64,000 bases of DNA from Trebouxia sp. TZW2008 (Eukaryota; Chlorophyta; Trebouxiophyceae; Trebouxiales; Trebouxiaceae): NCBI GenBank assembly GCA_002118135.1, contig BDIU01000179.1, positions 237,997 through 301,996 on the forward strand, given 5' to 3'. The notes under the pieces were generated by a model that saw only the letters and a list, made by a program, of their open reading frames with translations, was not told where the DNA came from and searched no databases. Positions within the stretch are counted from its first letter, which is position 1, and the number at the start of each line of letters is the position of its first letter. The position numbers and the translations under genes were made by a program. This document shows, one piece after another, positions 54,877 to 64,000 of this stretch.

Positions 54877-57800
54877 TCAGACTGAGTCTACCCAACAGGA
54901 GTCCATAGCATAGATGGCTGCATCAACCATAGTAGCAACTCCTGATTGTGGCATTGCGAACAATGACATGGTCCACTGATCAGAGAAAGGATAGATCCTG
55001 CTAGCAATCCTACCCCGCCCTTCGTTTGCAAACACCTCCAAAAGGGAATGATCCACTAACACTCTCAGCTGCAAGTCACTCAAGGCTAGTCCGCCCTTGG
55101 GCACCCCAACAAAACCCCCCTCAAAGCCCCCCTGGTACGTCGTGTTGGTGGCACCGCCAGACAAAGTTCTGTTCACAAACACGCCCAGCTGGGTCACAGC
55201 CCAGTTGCTGGCGTTTGCCTGAGACAGCGTGCCGTTCAGCAGCACTCTGGTCGAGCTTGTAATGTCATGTGTCAGTATCACTCCTGTCTCAAAGGTGACG
55301 TTGCTGTCTAAGGACTCAGTAGGTGGTGTCAATGTGATGTTGAGGAGTATGTCTAACTGCCTGCCATCATTTGAGGTGTTGGTGAAGGGCGTCGGCATCG
55401 TTGGCGTTGTCTGCAGCAGCAGTGCGTAAGTCAATACTTTCAAATTGTAACCAGCAAACAAGTTCAGTGTTCTTGACGTCGGCTGCGACAGCAGCATGTG
55501 AGCAAGCATGACTGAGAAGTAATCCTCAACGCCACTGGCATTGTCTGCAAAAGCAGAATGTGAACTGGTACACTCATTCTCCACATGAGTGTTTCCATTG
55601 ACACTGCTGGTCTAGTCTACAACAGCAGCATGTAAGTCAACAAGCTTAGTGTAAGAATGAGTGGCCAAACTGGGTACCACTGTGAGTGCCTGCAGCAGCA
55701 GTATGTGAGTCTTTGCACTCAGTTTAGAATGGAATGATCAACCTTGACTCCATTGACATTGCTGGTATGGTCCACGACAGCAGCATGTATGTCAACAAGC
55801 TTAGTGTAAGAATGAGTGGCCAAGCTTGGTACCACTGGGCGTGTCTGCAGCAGCAGTATGTGGCTTTTTGCACTCAGTGTACAATGTAACGACCAAAGTT
55901 GACATTGACATTGCTGGTTTGGTCTACAACAGCGGCACGTGAGTCAGTGCATGCAACTTATTCATGAATGAGTAAGCTTGGTATCACCAACATCATCTGT
56001 GACTGAAGGAAGGGATGCATGCTGAATGCTCAAGTCGAGCCATGCGCTTAGCTGCTGTCACATACTTTAGCTCTGTGGTGAACAACAAAGTGCAGAAATT
56101 GACACGATAGATGATCAGAGGGTCAACACACAACCGACGGCATTCTAGACAAAAGGTTGTGCGGTCAATTATTGAGCATTGGCATTCATGCAATTTTCAA
56201 CTTTTGTATGTCAAAGCAACAAGGCTGACCATCAACAAGCTCAACACAGAGTAGTGCCAGGCAGAGGCAGACCTGATTGAGTGTGACATTGCCTGTGTAC
56301 GGTGCGTCTGTGCATGAGCTGAGGCTTATGGCAGCTATGCATACTATATAGTAGTCACAATGGGAGAGTGATCACACTCTGGTTGTGACTTGTGTCACAG
56401 GAACTCTTACGCCCATGTGAACTTTGATTGTCACCACAATGTGAGGCAGAGGCAGACCTGATTGAGTGTGACATCGCCCATGTACAGTGTCTCTGTGCGA
56501 AGCTGGTCAATCTCGACTATGGGGTAGAACACCAACTCATCCAAACCGGCATCATGAGTGACTACCCTAGGGATGGTTTGAACCCCTTGCCAACCCTGCA
56601 CTTGCAGCCATGAAAGCCAGCGTAATCGACAGCACTATGAGTCAGGGTCAGAAGTCAGTACTATGAGGCAGCATCTAAAATTTGCAACAAGGATCAACGT
56701 CATGAGTCTAACCCTCTGGACGGGTTGAACTTCTTGCCAACTTTGTAATTGCAGCCTTGATTAACACTTTGAGAACACAATCCCTGTCACTCCAAGAGAT
56801 ACTCTCATGGCCAAGGTAGAAGTAACAAAGCATGCGTGTGCCTGAGAAACACATGCAACTTGTGCCTCTGATGCTGTCAAGCATGAATGCACAGCTGATC
56901 GCACCACAAACTTTACTGCTGCAGCAGAACGGAAACTAGCAGTTGCTGCAGATAGCAATGTTTCAGAAGGAGAAAAGCTGTAAGTGTTGCAAAGATGTCA
57001 GTCAGTCTTTGGAAGCACACTGGTGGTGAGCTGTCGGGCGTGCTGTTTGCAGATCACAGAAAGCTCGCACGTCACTACATCTTGCCTAAAACTCACTGCA
57101 GAAGTGTCCTAATGATGAGTGCCGTTTACTCTGCAAGTGCAGTCTGAGATTGACAAAGATCATTGTAGAATTTGGGAGCCCAGAACCTACAGTTTGCAGT
57201 TTGATGCCCTGAATGGGCTTACATCAAACACAGACGCAGCCACTGAGGCATCCACAGCTGAATGCTTGAGTGCAGGTGCAATGCTGTCGATTACACATTC
57301 TGCCTGTCAAGGCTTTCAAGAGGCACTAACGAGCAAAACTTCAGATGCAACGGTCAGGCTTTTGGATCAGGCCTCTACACGCCCCGCTTCCCCGAAGGGA
57401 GCGCCCAAAATCCACACAAATCTGCCTCAGTATCAGTACATCACTAGTGGAACCCACACAAACTGCCCTGCAACCCCCGCAAATCTGCACATAGTGTGGG
57501 CATTTCAAAGCCCCTGTACACCCCTATTTAGGATGCAGTTCATGAGCATGACTGCGCGCTGAAGGCATGGTCATGACTGCGCCCTGAGCTGTGGCTCCAC
57601 ACTGCTGCCAGCCCTATGCGCTGCACAGACAAAGAGGAAAAGAGTTACCTCACTGCTGCTAGCCCTATGCGCTGCCCAGATGAAGAGTGAAGAAAGGGAA
57701 ACAATGCAATGTACAACGCGGTGCATGCATACAGGCACTTGCAGTGGAGTTGGTGCCAAGGAGTGTGAATCCAAAGATCACCTCAATGCAGGACTGGACT

Positions 57801-60800
57801 GAACTTTGTAGTGCATGTAGTGGGGTCAAAGCCTTTCAGATGCATTGGTGAAGGCTGTTCCTGATGAACACTGGCCGTCACAACCCACTGACATCCAAAA
57901 AGCTAGGCATGCAGTTGCAATGCAGTCAGTGTTGGAAGGCTTGACACCAGCAGCGTTCAATGCAGATACCGATTTTCCCAATGTATATGATGGGTCAAGG
58001 ACTTACAGATGCATTGGTGAAGGCTGTTCCAGAGGAGCACTGGCCGTCACAGCCAACAGAGGTCTCAAATACCCAGCTCATCATCAGCTGCCGCCCATCA
58101 TTCACCTTGAAGGACTTGGATGCATAGACTGCAGCAACAGCACACTTTGGACATGACAAAGAAGGAAGAGCAGAAGAAGAAAAGCAGGAGGTGCAAGTTA
58201 GGCATTGGCCAGCACAACTCACAGAGGTGTCAAAGACCCAATTTTCCATCAGCTGCTGCCCACCATTCACCTTGAAACACTTCCACAAATAACTGCAGCA
58301 ACAGCACATTTAGAATAATAAGAAGAAGAAGGATGAGATGGAGCAGAGGAAGGAGCAGAAGAAGAATTTTCAGATAAGCGTCAGCCATCATACCTCACAG
58401 AGGTCTCAAAGACCCAGCTCGTTATCAGCTGTTGCCCATCGCTCACCTTAAAAGGACTTGGATGCATATACTGCAGCAGAAGCACATTTCAAAACAAGAA
58501 GACAAGAAGAAGAAACACAGGGGCTAGCAGAAGAAGAAGAAGCAGAGGGAGGAGCAGAAGAGAAAGTAGTTCCAGATATGCATTGACCGTCACAGCCAAC
58601 AGAGGTCTCAGAGACCCAGCTCATCATCAGCTGCCGCCAGTCAGCCACCTTACAAGACTTGGATGCATAGTCTGCAAGAACAATCTGCAGGGCTCTGGGC
58701 GGGGGAGCGGGGGGGTAGGCAAGGGTCTAAGCATTGCATTTTTGCTTGTCATGCTTAGAAGTGAGACCAATGTGTTTGCATGCCCTCAGCAGCCAGCTAG
58801 GCCGACTCATGCCACACATCATGATCATGAAGAAATGCGACGGGACGTGGAGCCATTGACAGGTTTGCGTGACAACACACGCATTTGCTGTAAAATGCAA
58901 ACCTTGCAAGAAGCTCTGTATGCAGCCAAATCAGCCTGGAACTGCAGATGCCATGTCATGCAGTATCTGTTCGCTGAGCTGTCACTGACGGCTGCATACG
59001 TGTTTGAGGACTTCATTGAATGCAAATGGCAAAGCTTCCCGGCCAGATAGCCATGCATGACATATAGCAGCAAGCTTGTCCACGCAAACATGGCACTTCT
59101 CATGCAACAAGCCTTTGCCGTAGAGCACAGCAGAGTATGCGGAACCTGCATCATACAGCAGGCACGAGTGCACCCATAAGATGAAAGCCTACTCGAGCCA
59201 TAGTCCAGCAGGCGAGGCAAGTAGCTGCCATTGCGTTTGGCTGTGAGCAGGCCGTCCTCATTGTTGCTGCTGTTGCTATCAGCATAGCTGGTTGGGGTGT
59301 TGCCCAGCACGTACCAATCAGCACCATAAGGAGTCCTTCCCAGGACCTGCAGACACAACAGTTTGCTTCAGAAGCAGTCAGGCATGTGTTGCATCTGAGA
59401 TGCTTGCTTTGTGTGTGCACAGGCCGTCCTCATTGTTGCTGCTGTGACCATTAGCATAGCTTGTTGGAGTGTCGCCCAGCACGTATCAATCAGCACCATA
59501 AGGAGTCCTTCCCAGGACCTGCAGAGACCACAGTTTGCTTCAGAAGCAGTCAGACATCTGTTGCATCTGAAATGCTTGCTTTGTGTGTGAACAGGCCGTC
59601 CACATTGATGCTGCTGTTACCATCAGCCTGCTGGAGTGTTGCCTAGCACCTACCAATCAGCACCATAAGGAGTCCTGCCTAACACCTGCAAAATCATTAG
59701 AAGCAAAATGCAGATGTCATTGCACATATGATGCAGCTAAAAATGCTCCCTTTGTCATGTCACAACAGCTTCTCATGTCAGCATAGCTAGATGAGATGTT
59801 GCCCAGCACATGCAAATCAGCACCATAAGCGGTCTTGCCCAGCACCTGCAACAGTGCCATGCAATTAGTGCATTGCTGTCATTGCAGACTATGCTTATGC
59901 TGTGCATGGACGCATGATGAAGTGTACAGCATGAGTTGCACAAGCAGTCTGCACCTGCTCATTGCACTTGAGAATAGATCCACCATTCGACCTCAGCATA
60001 TGTCAGGCACAGGCTAGCTTCTGCAATACAATGCAAGACAGCTGCTGTCATTACATTTGTCTTTGTAGCTCAAGCACATGGCACTACCCTTTCTATCTGT
60101 TGTGCTTTGTTGATTGTGAAGACCACATGCCGTACTTGTGAACAACATTTGTACCTGATCACTCCATTTGAGGGCAGAACCGTTCAGCCCTGGCACAGTG
60201 AAGAAGTCAGGGCATTCCCACGATCGGCAACTGGCTCCAAACTGATTGCAGTCTTCACCATTTGCTGCTGGCATGCACTCAGCCGATGGATCTGTACCAG
60301 TCTGAGATGCAAGCAGTCCAGCATATTGCCAAGTGCTGTAGTCAGGTGATGCGTATAGCATGGCTGAGCCGCTGCAGTCTAGTTGACCGCCAATAGCTGT
60401 GTAGTAAACGCCATCCTGCACATACACATGCGCCATTCAGACAATGCAATGCATGCGTGTGGGTCTGTGCCAGTCTGGGCTGCAAGCAGTCCAGCATATT
60501 GCCAAGTGCTGTAGTCAGGTGATGCGTATAGCATGGCTGAGCCGCTGCAGTCTAGTTGACCGCCAATAGCTGTGTAGTAAACGCCATCCTGCACATACAT
60601 ACGCACCATTCAGACAATACAATGCATGCGTGTGGGTCTGTGCCAGTCTGGGCTGCAAGCATTCCAGCAGATTGCCAACTGGTATAGTCAGGTGATGCGT
60701 ATAGCATGGCTGATCCACTGCAGTCTAGCTGACCCCCGATAGCTGTGTGGCAAATGCCTTCCTGCACGCAGGCACGGCACAATCAGAATGATGAGCGTCA

Positions 60801-63514
60801 TCAACTTTGATGTGCTACACAACGCTATGGGAGGCAAGTCTGATGAGCAATACAGAATGGCTCATTGACTGCAATGTAAATTGTGTCTTCAAATGCCAGC
60901 TGGCAGACTGACTACATGCTGCGCCAGCATCGTTGATGATGTCATTTTGATGAGTCACCTGGTCCGGAGTGCATGCAGGGTTGCCATGCATTGCCATGTT
61001 CCACAAAGTTTTGCCCAAATCGAGGGCTATTGACAGGACTGAGTCTGGTTTGCCATACCTGTTCCCAGGTGGTTGTAGGGTCCCTGAATTGTGAATGATT
61101 GGCCCCAGCAGGAACACCGGGAATGATAGGGTTGTTGGGTGATTTTGTCCAATGGGTCAGCAGGGGGTCAGGGACGGAGGGGGGGAGGGGGGTGGGGGTC
61201 GCCATGGCTTGGGTCTGGTAGTAATAGCCATACTCTGTAAAGTTGTCCACACCTGCAGCAGCAGTTGAGTGATATTGAGGTTGACGCGATGCGTGATTGG
61301 CAATAAGGCTGACATTGTTGGGAGTTCTCTTAGAGACCAGAATTTGAGTCAATCAGGAGATGTAGGGTGGGGTTTGGAGGGGGAGGGGGGCCTTGGAGGG
61401 GGGCGTGAGTGGTAGAAACAGGCTTGGCTCAGATCTGACGCAAACAGCCAGCCTAAGTAAATTTCACATTCAAAGCACAGCAAGCTAATCCTGTAATTCT
61501 GCACAGGACACAGCACAGACACTTACACGTAGCTCCTGACCTTGGCACAAAATGTCTTAAGAAAATGCTGAAAGCTAGAAGGCTCTGAAACAGAGCCTGG
61601 TGCATGTGACAGCAATACTAGCTGGTCATGCAGTCTGTCTTGTCAAGCAGAGTAAGGTGCACAAAAGTGATGCCACTGCTCTCACAGCCTGTACAGCCTT
61701 TGCTCTCTCTGCCTCCACACTTCATGCTGATATAGAGCAATGTGAACAAAGTACAGTATTCACTTATATAAAGCAGAAAGGGGTTGCCATTCGTGAAAAC
61801 CTAGTTCATAAACAGTGTGAACAGTGGAATTGCACCAGGGCCCACCTGTGTAAAGCAGAATAGGGGTGCCGTTCACAACTGTGGCGCTGCCACTGAACAC
61901 CCCATTGTTGTCATAAACAGTGTCTGGCTCCAAGGCAACAGGCAGTTGCTGCCAATGAGCAAGGTCTGATGACACCACATGACCCCAGCTGGGTGCTCCC
62001 CAGACAGCTGCAAGCATGTCATACCTTGTTAGATATAAGGATCCAACAACAGAGATGAGAGCAAAGGGTATCTGGCTCCAAGGCAACAAGGAGATGCTGC
62101 CAATGAGCAAGCTCTGATGACACCACATGACCCCAGTTGGTGCCCCCGAAACAGCTGCAATCATGTCAGAGGTCATCAGAATAGATTTCCACAAGCAGAG
62201 AATAGAGCGCAGACATCAAAGGCTGGAGAACAGAACAAATGTTTGACTCCAAGGCATTAGGCAGATGCTGCCAATGAGCAAGGTCTGATGACACCACATG
62301 ACCCCAGTTGGGCCCTCCAAACAGCTGCAATCAAACAACATGCATGTTGTACAATAGCATGATACAAATACAAAAGCAGAGAACAGAGCACAGAAAAACA
62401 AAGATGGCGAGTAAAACATGGTGTCTGACTTCAAGGTAATGGACAGATGCTGCCAGTGAGCAAGGTCTGATGAAACCACATGACCCCAGTTGGGCGCCCC
62501 CCTTACAACTGCAGTCATGGTACATAGTGTCAGGAAAGAATTCCGAAAGCTCAGAACAGCGCATACAGAAGAGAGAGTGGAGTCTGGAAAGGTGCGTCTG
62601 GGTCCAGTGCAACAGGCAGATGCTGTCAATGGGCGAGGTCTGATGACACCACATGACCCGATTTGGGCGTCCCCCAAACAGCTGCAATCATACCATATGT
62701 GACTATGACTAGATCACCGTTTATGAGTGAACGAGAATCACAAGATACAAAACAGAAGAGAGACAAAGAGTCATAGCAAGAAATCACAAGGAAGTAAATG
62801 TCCTACGTGCCACAACAGCCAGCTTGAATTGAAGCTTGAATGCATGCTGACAAGCACATCAGAGCATCGCTGCATGCTGCAGTCACCTCAAAAGTTTGAA
62901 TTCAAGTTGAGAATGATGCAGACATGCTGCAGCGCTGCCGATGGTAATACAGGCTGTTCTGTACCTGCAGCAGGATTGTACTGAAAGAAGACATGGTATA
63001 GCGCTCCCAGCTGGAACATGCCATTGGGGTCATTCATCCAGCCAAACTCAGGCGTGATGTGAAACTGAGGATGTTGACCAATTGCCTCAGCAGTGGTGAA
63101 GGTGATGTTCATGCTTGAAACAGAGTCTGGGAGTTCAGCTAGCAACCTGCCTTGACCTGCAGGCACAAAGATGCACTGTCGCACCCGAAGTACGTGGGGA
63201 ATACGAAGGCATGCTGAACTTGTATAAGAGCTTAAACGGAGAGCGCCTCTATCTGAGCGCAGTACTATCAGCGGCGAAACGTTGCACGTCGGCTAAAACC
63301 GTAGCACGCAACTGCGCGATGTGGCAATCTGAAAAGCTGGTGGTACCGAGCGGTCTGCAGTTTGAAGCATACCTATTTTGGCTGGCTGGGGACCATGGCC
63401 TTCCGGCATTGGCTTGATGCTAGAGAACGCGTGCACATGCTGCAAACAACCTGCCAACACTGACGTACATGCGAGCAGCATCGCAGTACGTGTCGCCGCT
63501 CCCCAGCCCATCAC
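54877..63514 (-). CDS. Secreted GH32 beta-fructofuranosidase (acid invertase)
   Basis: Nine exons give 632 residues: 63373-63514, 62965-63156, 61846-62007, 61059-61252, 60155-60415, 59193-59346, 58007-58128, 56458-56595 and 54877-55410. The N-terminus (MLLACTSVLAGCLQHVHA) is a signal peptide. GH32 hallmarks in order: FGWMNDPNGMF with the catalytic Asp nucleophile, WGHVVSSDLAHW, NGVFSGSATV, the transition-state stabilising FRDPT, SWECPDFF with the acid/base Glu, YASKSF, GWQGVQTIPR, and a C-terminal beta-sandwich with DLQLRVLVDHSLLEVFANEG. It hydrolyses sucrose (or short fructans) to fructose and glucose, probably outside the cell or in the vacuole. Pro in WECPD is typical of plant cell-wall rather than vacuolar enzymes. 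Several NxT/S sites fit secretion. Six of its eight introns contain decayed exon copies. Confidence 0.92.
55411..55990 (-). repeat. Tandem repeats of intron sequence before the last invertase exon
   Basis: Units of about 170-190 bp recur at least three times, marked on the plus strand by GTCTGCAGCAGCAGTATGTG and by CATGTAAGTCAACAAGCTTA with AATGAGTGGCCAA. On the gene strand each unit ends in the CTGCTGCTGCAGAC acceptor that opens the last exon, so the acceptor with its upstream intron has been multiplied. Confidence 0.85.
56258..56325 (-). pseudogene. Decayed copy of the 3' end of invertase exon 56458-56595
   Basis: The segment GGCAGAGGCAGACCTGATTG (plus strand) and what follows repeats the end of the exon at 56458, including the codons for GDVTLNQ and the donor region, but breaks off after about 55 bases. 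Another relic of the exon start, including GTTGGCAAGAAGTTCAACCC on the gene strand, lies at about 56705-56760. Confidence 0.75.
57000..57850. other. Invertase intron sequence without recognisable content
   Basis: The 1.4-kb intron between exons 58007 and 56595 holds, in this part, several open frames on the plus strand (57119-57562) that look unlike any protein and contain repeated ATCCACACAAATCTGCC/ACCCACACAAACTGCC words. No exon copy was found here. Confidence 0.5.
57855..57925 (-). pseudogene. Decayed copy of the 3' part of invertase exon 58007-58128
   Basis: On the minus strand, GGGTTGTGACGGCCAGTGTT and the following bases repeat codons for CDGQCSSGTAFTNAS. It lacks the 5' half and the GTAAGT donor (now GAAAGG). 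It lies just downstream of the intact exon. Confidence 0.85.
58190..58695 (-). pseudogene. Three decayed copies of invertase exon 58007-58128
   Basis: Copies begin on the minus strand near 58292, 58473 and 58669, each after a GCAG acceptor, with YASKSF-, QLMMSW- and ETSVGCDGQC-coding remains. The middle copy has an extra T giving a frameshift and stop; the farthest one stays open but lacks the donor. Purine-rich AGAAGAAGAA intron sequence is repeated between them. The unit is about 180-190 bp. Confidence 0.9.
59420..59860 (-). pseudogene. Three decayed copies of invertase exon 59193-59346 (5' part)
   Basis: Copies start near 59518, 59685 and 59845 on the minus strand, each beginning like GTCCTGGGAAGGACTCCTTA and encoding fragments of LGRTPYGADWYVLGNTPTSY. 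They become shorter and more diverged with distance from the intact exon. The period is about 165-170 bp. Confidence 0.9.
60455..60775 (-). pseudogene. Two recent copies of invertase exon 60155-60415 (5' part)
   Basis: Copies start at about 60597 and 60760 on the minus strand. The nearer one is essentially identical to the intact exon over more than 110 bases (encoding DGVYYTAIGGQLDCSGSAM and onward), so the duplication is recent; the farther one has several changes. Both stop after the codons for AAQTGTDP, lacking the part with the catalytic WECPD. Confidence 0.93.
61380..61845. other. Invertase intron sequence without exon copies
   Basis: The intron between exons 61846 and 61252 contains a G-rich run (GGGGAGGGGGG) near 61380 and otherwise no exon copy, repeat-family member or extra exon. 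Confidence 0.5.
62080..62695 (-). pseudogene. Tandem array of four decayed copies of invertase exon 61846-62007 (5' part)
   Basis: Copies start near 62157, 62326, 62515 and 62687 on the minus strand. Each follows a TGCAG acceptor and repeats GGTCATGTGGTGTCATCAGA-type sequence (encoding WGHVVSSDLAHW), then about 50 bases more before diverging. All carry frameshifts or substitutions near their start and lack the second half with NGVFSGSATV. The unit is about 170-190 bp. Confidence 0.93.
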
Positions 63515-64000
63515 GACTCAGACTGGCAGCTACAAGTCAGCAAGTGCACAGGCTGTATCGCGTCGTGTCAGCGCGCCCCTTACGCGCAAAGAGGTCTAAA
63601 GATAAGCAGCGCAATCTCAGTTCGCTAGTTGAATCCGGCGTTCCGACCACTTATCGACCAATTCAGTGTATATCTTTGCAATGAAGCACTATTTGGGCAA
63701 ATGGATAGGTTGGATTATCCACCTAATTAGCCAGGTCAGCTGTGTCCATGTCACAGCATGACTTGACAAGATGCCAATCTCACAGAAGTGTGACAGATTC
63801 TCAGTCAAAGGTCTTGATGGTCTTGGCTTGAACGTCATTTGTTTTTGGCCTGCCGGTGGGATCCCCAACGGTAGGACCTCGACATCGATTTCCGGGAATA
63901 ATCTAAATTTGGTCCCTTTTACATTCCAAGCCTGTTTTCATGCAAAGAAGCATACAAGCGCAAGAAGCATGTGTTGCAGTGCCCTCAAAGCACTGCAACT
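63515..64000. other. Upstream region of the invertase gene
   Basis: Expected to hold the invertase promoter and 5' UTR. The first 150 bases are GC-richer. A pair of open frames here has no family resemblance. No repeat shared with the window was found. Confidence 0.5.

Noticed and set aside
57119..57562. Plus-strand open frame of 147 codons within the invertase intron
   Set aside because: No family resemblance; composition and internal word repeats look like intron sequence, and no splice partners were found.
59040..59165. Candidate invertase exon (SAYSAVLYGKGLLHEK)
   Set aside because: Its phase fits the exon ending 59193, but no donor follows in frame, and the family's YASKSF segment is supplied by exon 58007-58128.

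Overview
The window is nuclear DNA from a eukaryote, most likely a green alga (Chlorophyta). Eight of the ten genes are split by GT-AG introns, usually with acceptors ending in TGCAG. The Mediator tail subunit, the ferric-chelate reductase and the acid invertase are all plant-like. I cannot name a genus. No organellar, bacterial or viral gene was recognised, and no rRNA, tRNA or CRISPR array.

Layout, left to right: (1) 3' part of a FRO-type ferric-chelate reductase (+, 1-4588). (2) A complete pyruvate decarboxylase in 11 exons (+, 5506-12276). (3) A secreted Ala-rich protein of unknown function (-, 13660-16209). (4) A single-exon F-box protein (-, 17194-18609) next to a pentanucleotide microsatellite. 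(5) MED16, the Mediator tail subunit known as SFR6 in plants (+, about 19704-34890). (6) A low-complexity Gly/Ser/Gln-rich protein with a hydrophobic N-terminal hairpin (-, 35989-43036), head to head with (7) a 105-residue coiled-coil protein (+, 43080-43809). (8) A choline-transporter-like (SLC44/CTL) membrane protein (-, 44033 to about 52292). (9) A single-exon BTB protein (+, 53143-54078). (10) A secreted GH32 beta-fructofuranosidase (-, 54877-63514). Coding exons were found by reading all frames, checking splice phase and comparing with remembered family motifs. Every junction given keeps the frame unless stated otherwise.

The genes do not form one pathway. Two are linked to sugar metabolism (extracellular sucrose cleavage and ethanolic fermentation), one to iron uptake, one to choline-type transport, two to likely ubiquitin-ligase substrate adaptors, and one to transcription.

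The most striking property is architectural. Introns of five genes are filled with decayed tandem copies of the neighbouring exon. The copied unit usually carries the acceptor, part of the exon, the donor and the start of the next intron. Normally one copy is intact and two to six others carry stops, frameshifts or lost splice sites. The remaining intron space holds at least three families of short non-coding repeats, two of them with clear terminal inverted repeats (MITE-like). The intron between two MED16 beta-propeller exons (20812-22352) contains four such elements. The low-complexity gene shows what may be the successful outcome of the same process: ten internal exons, all phase 1-1 and all multiples of three, several starting with the same short NDxDIN module.
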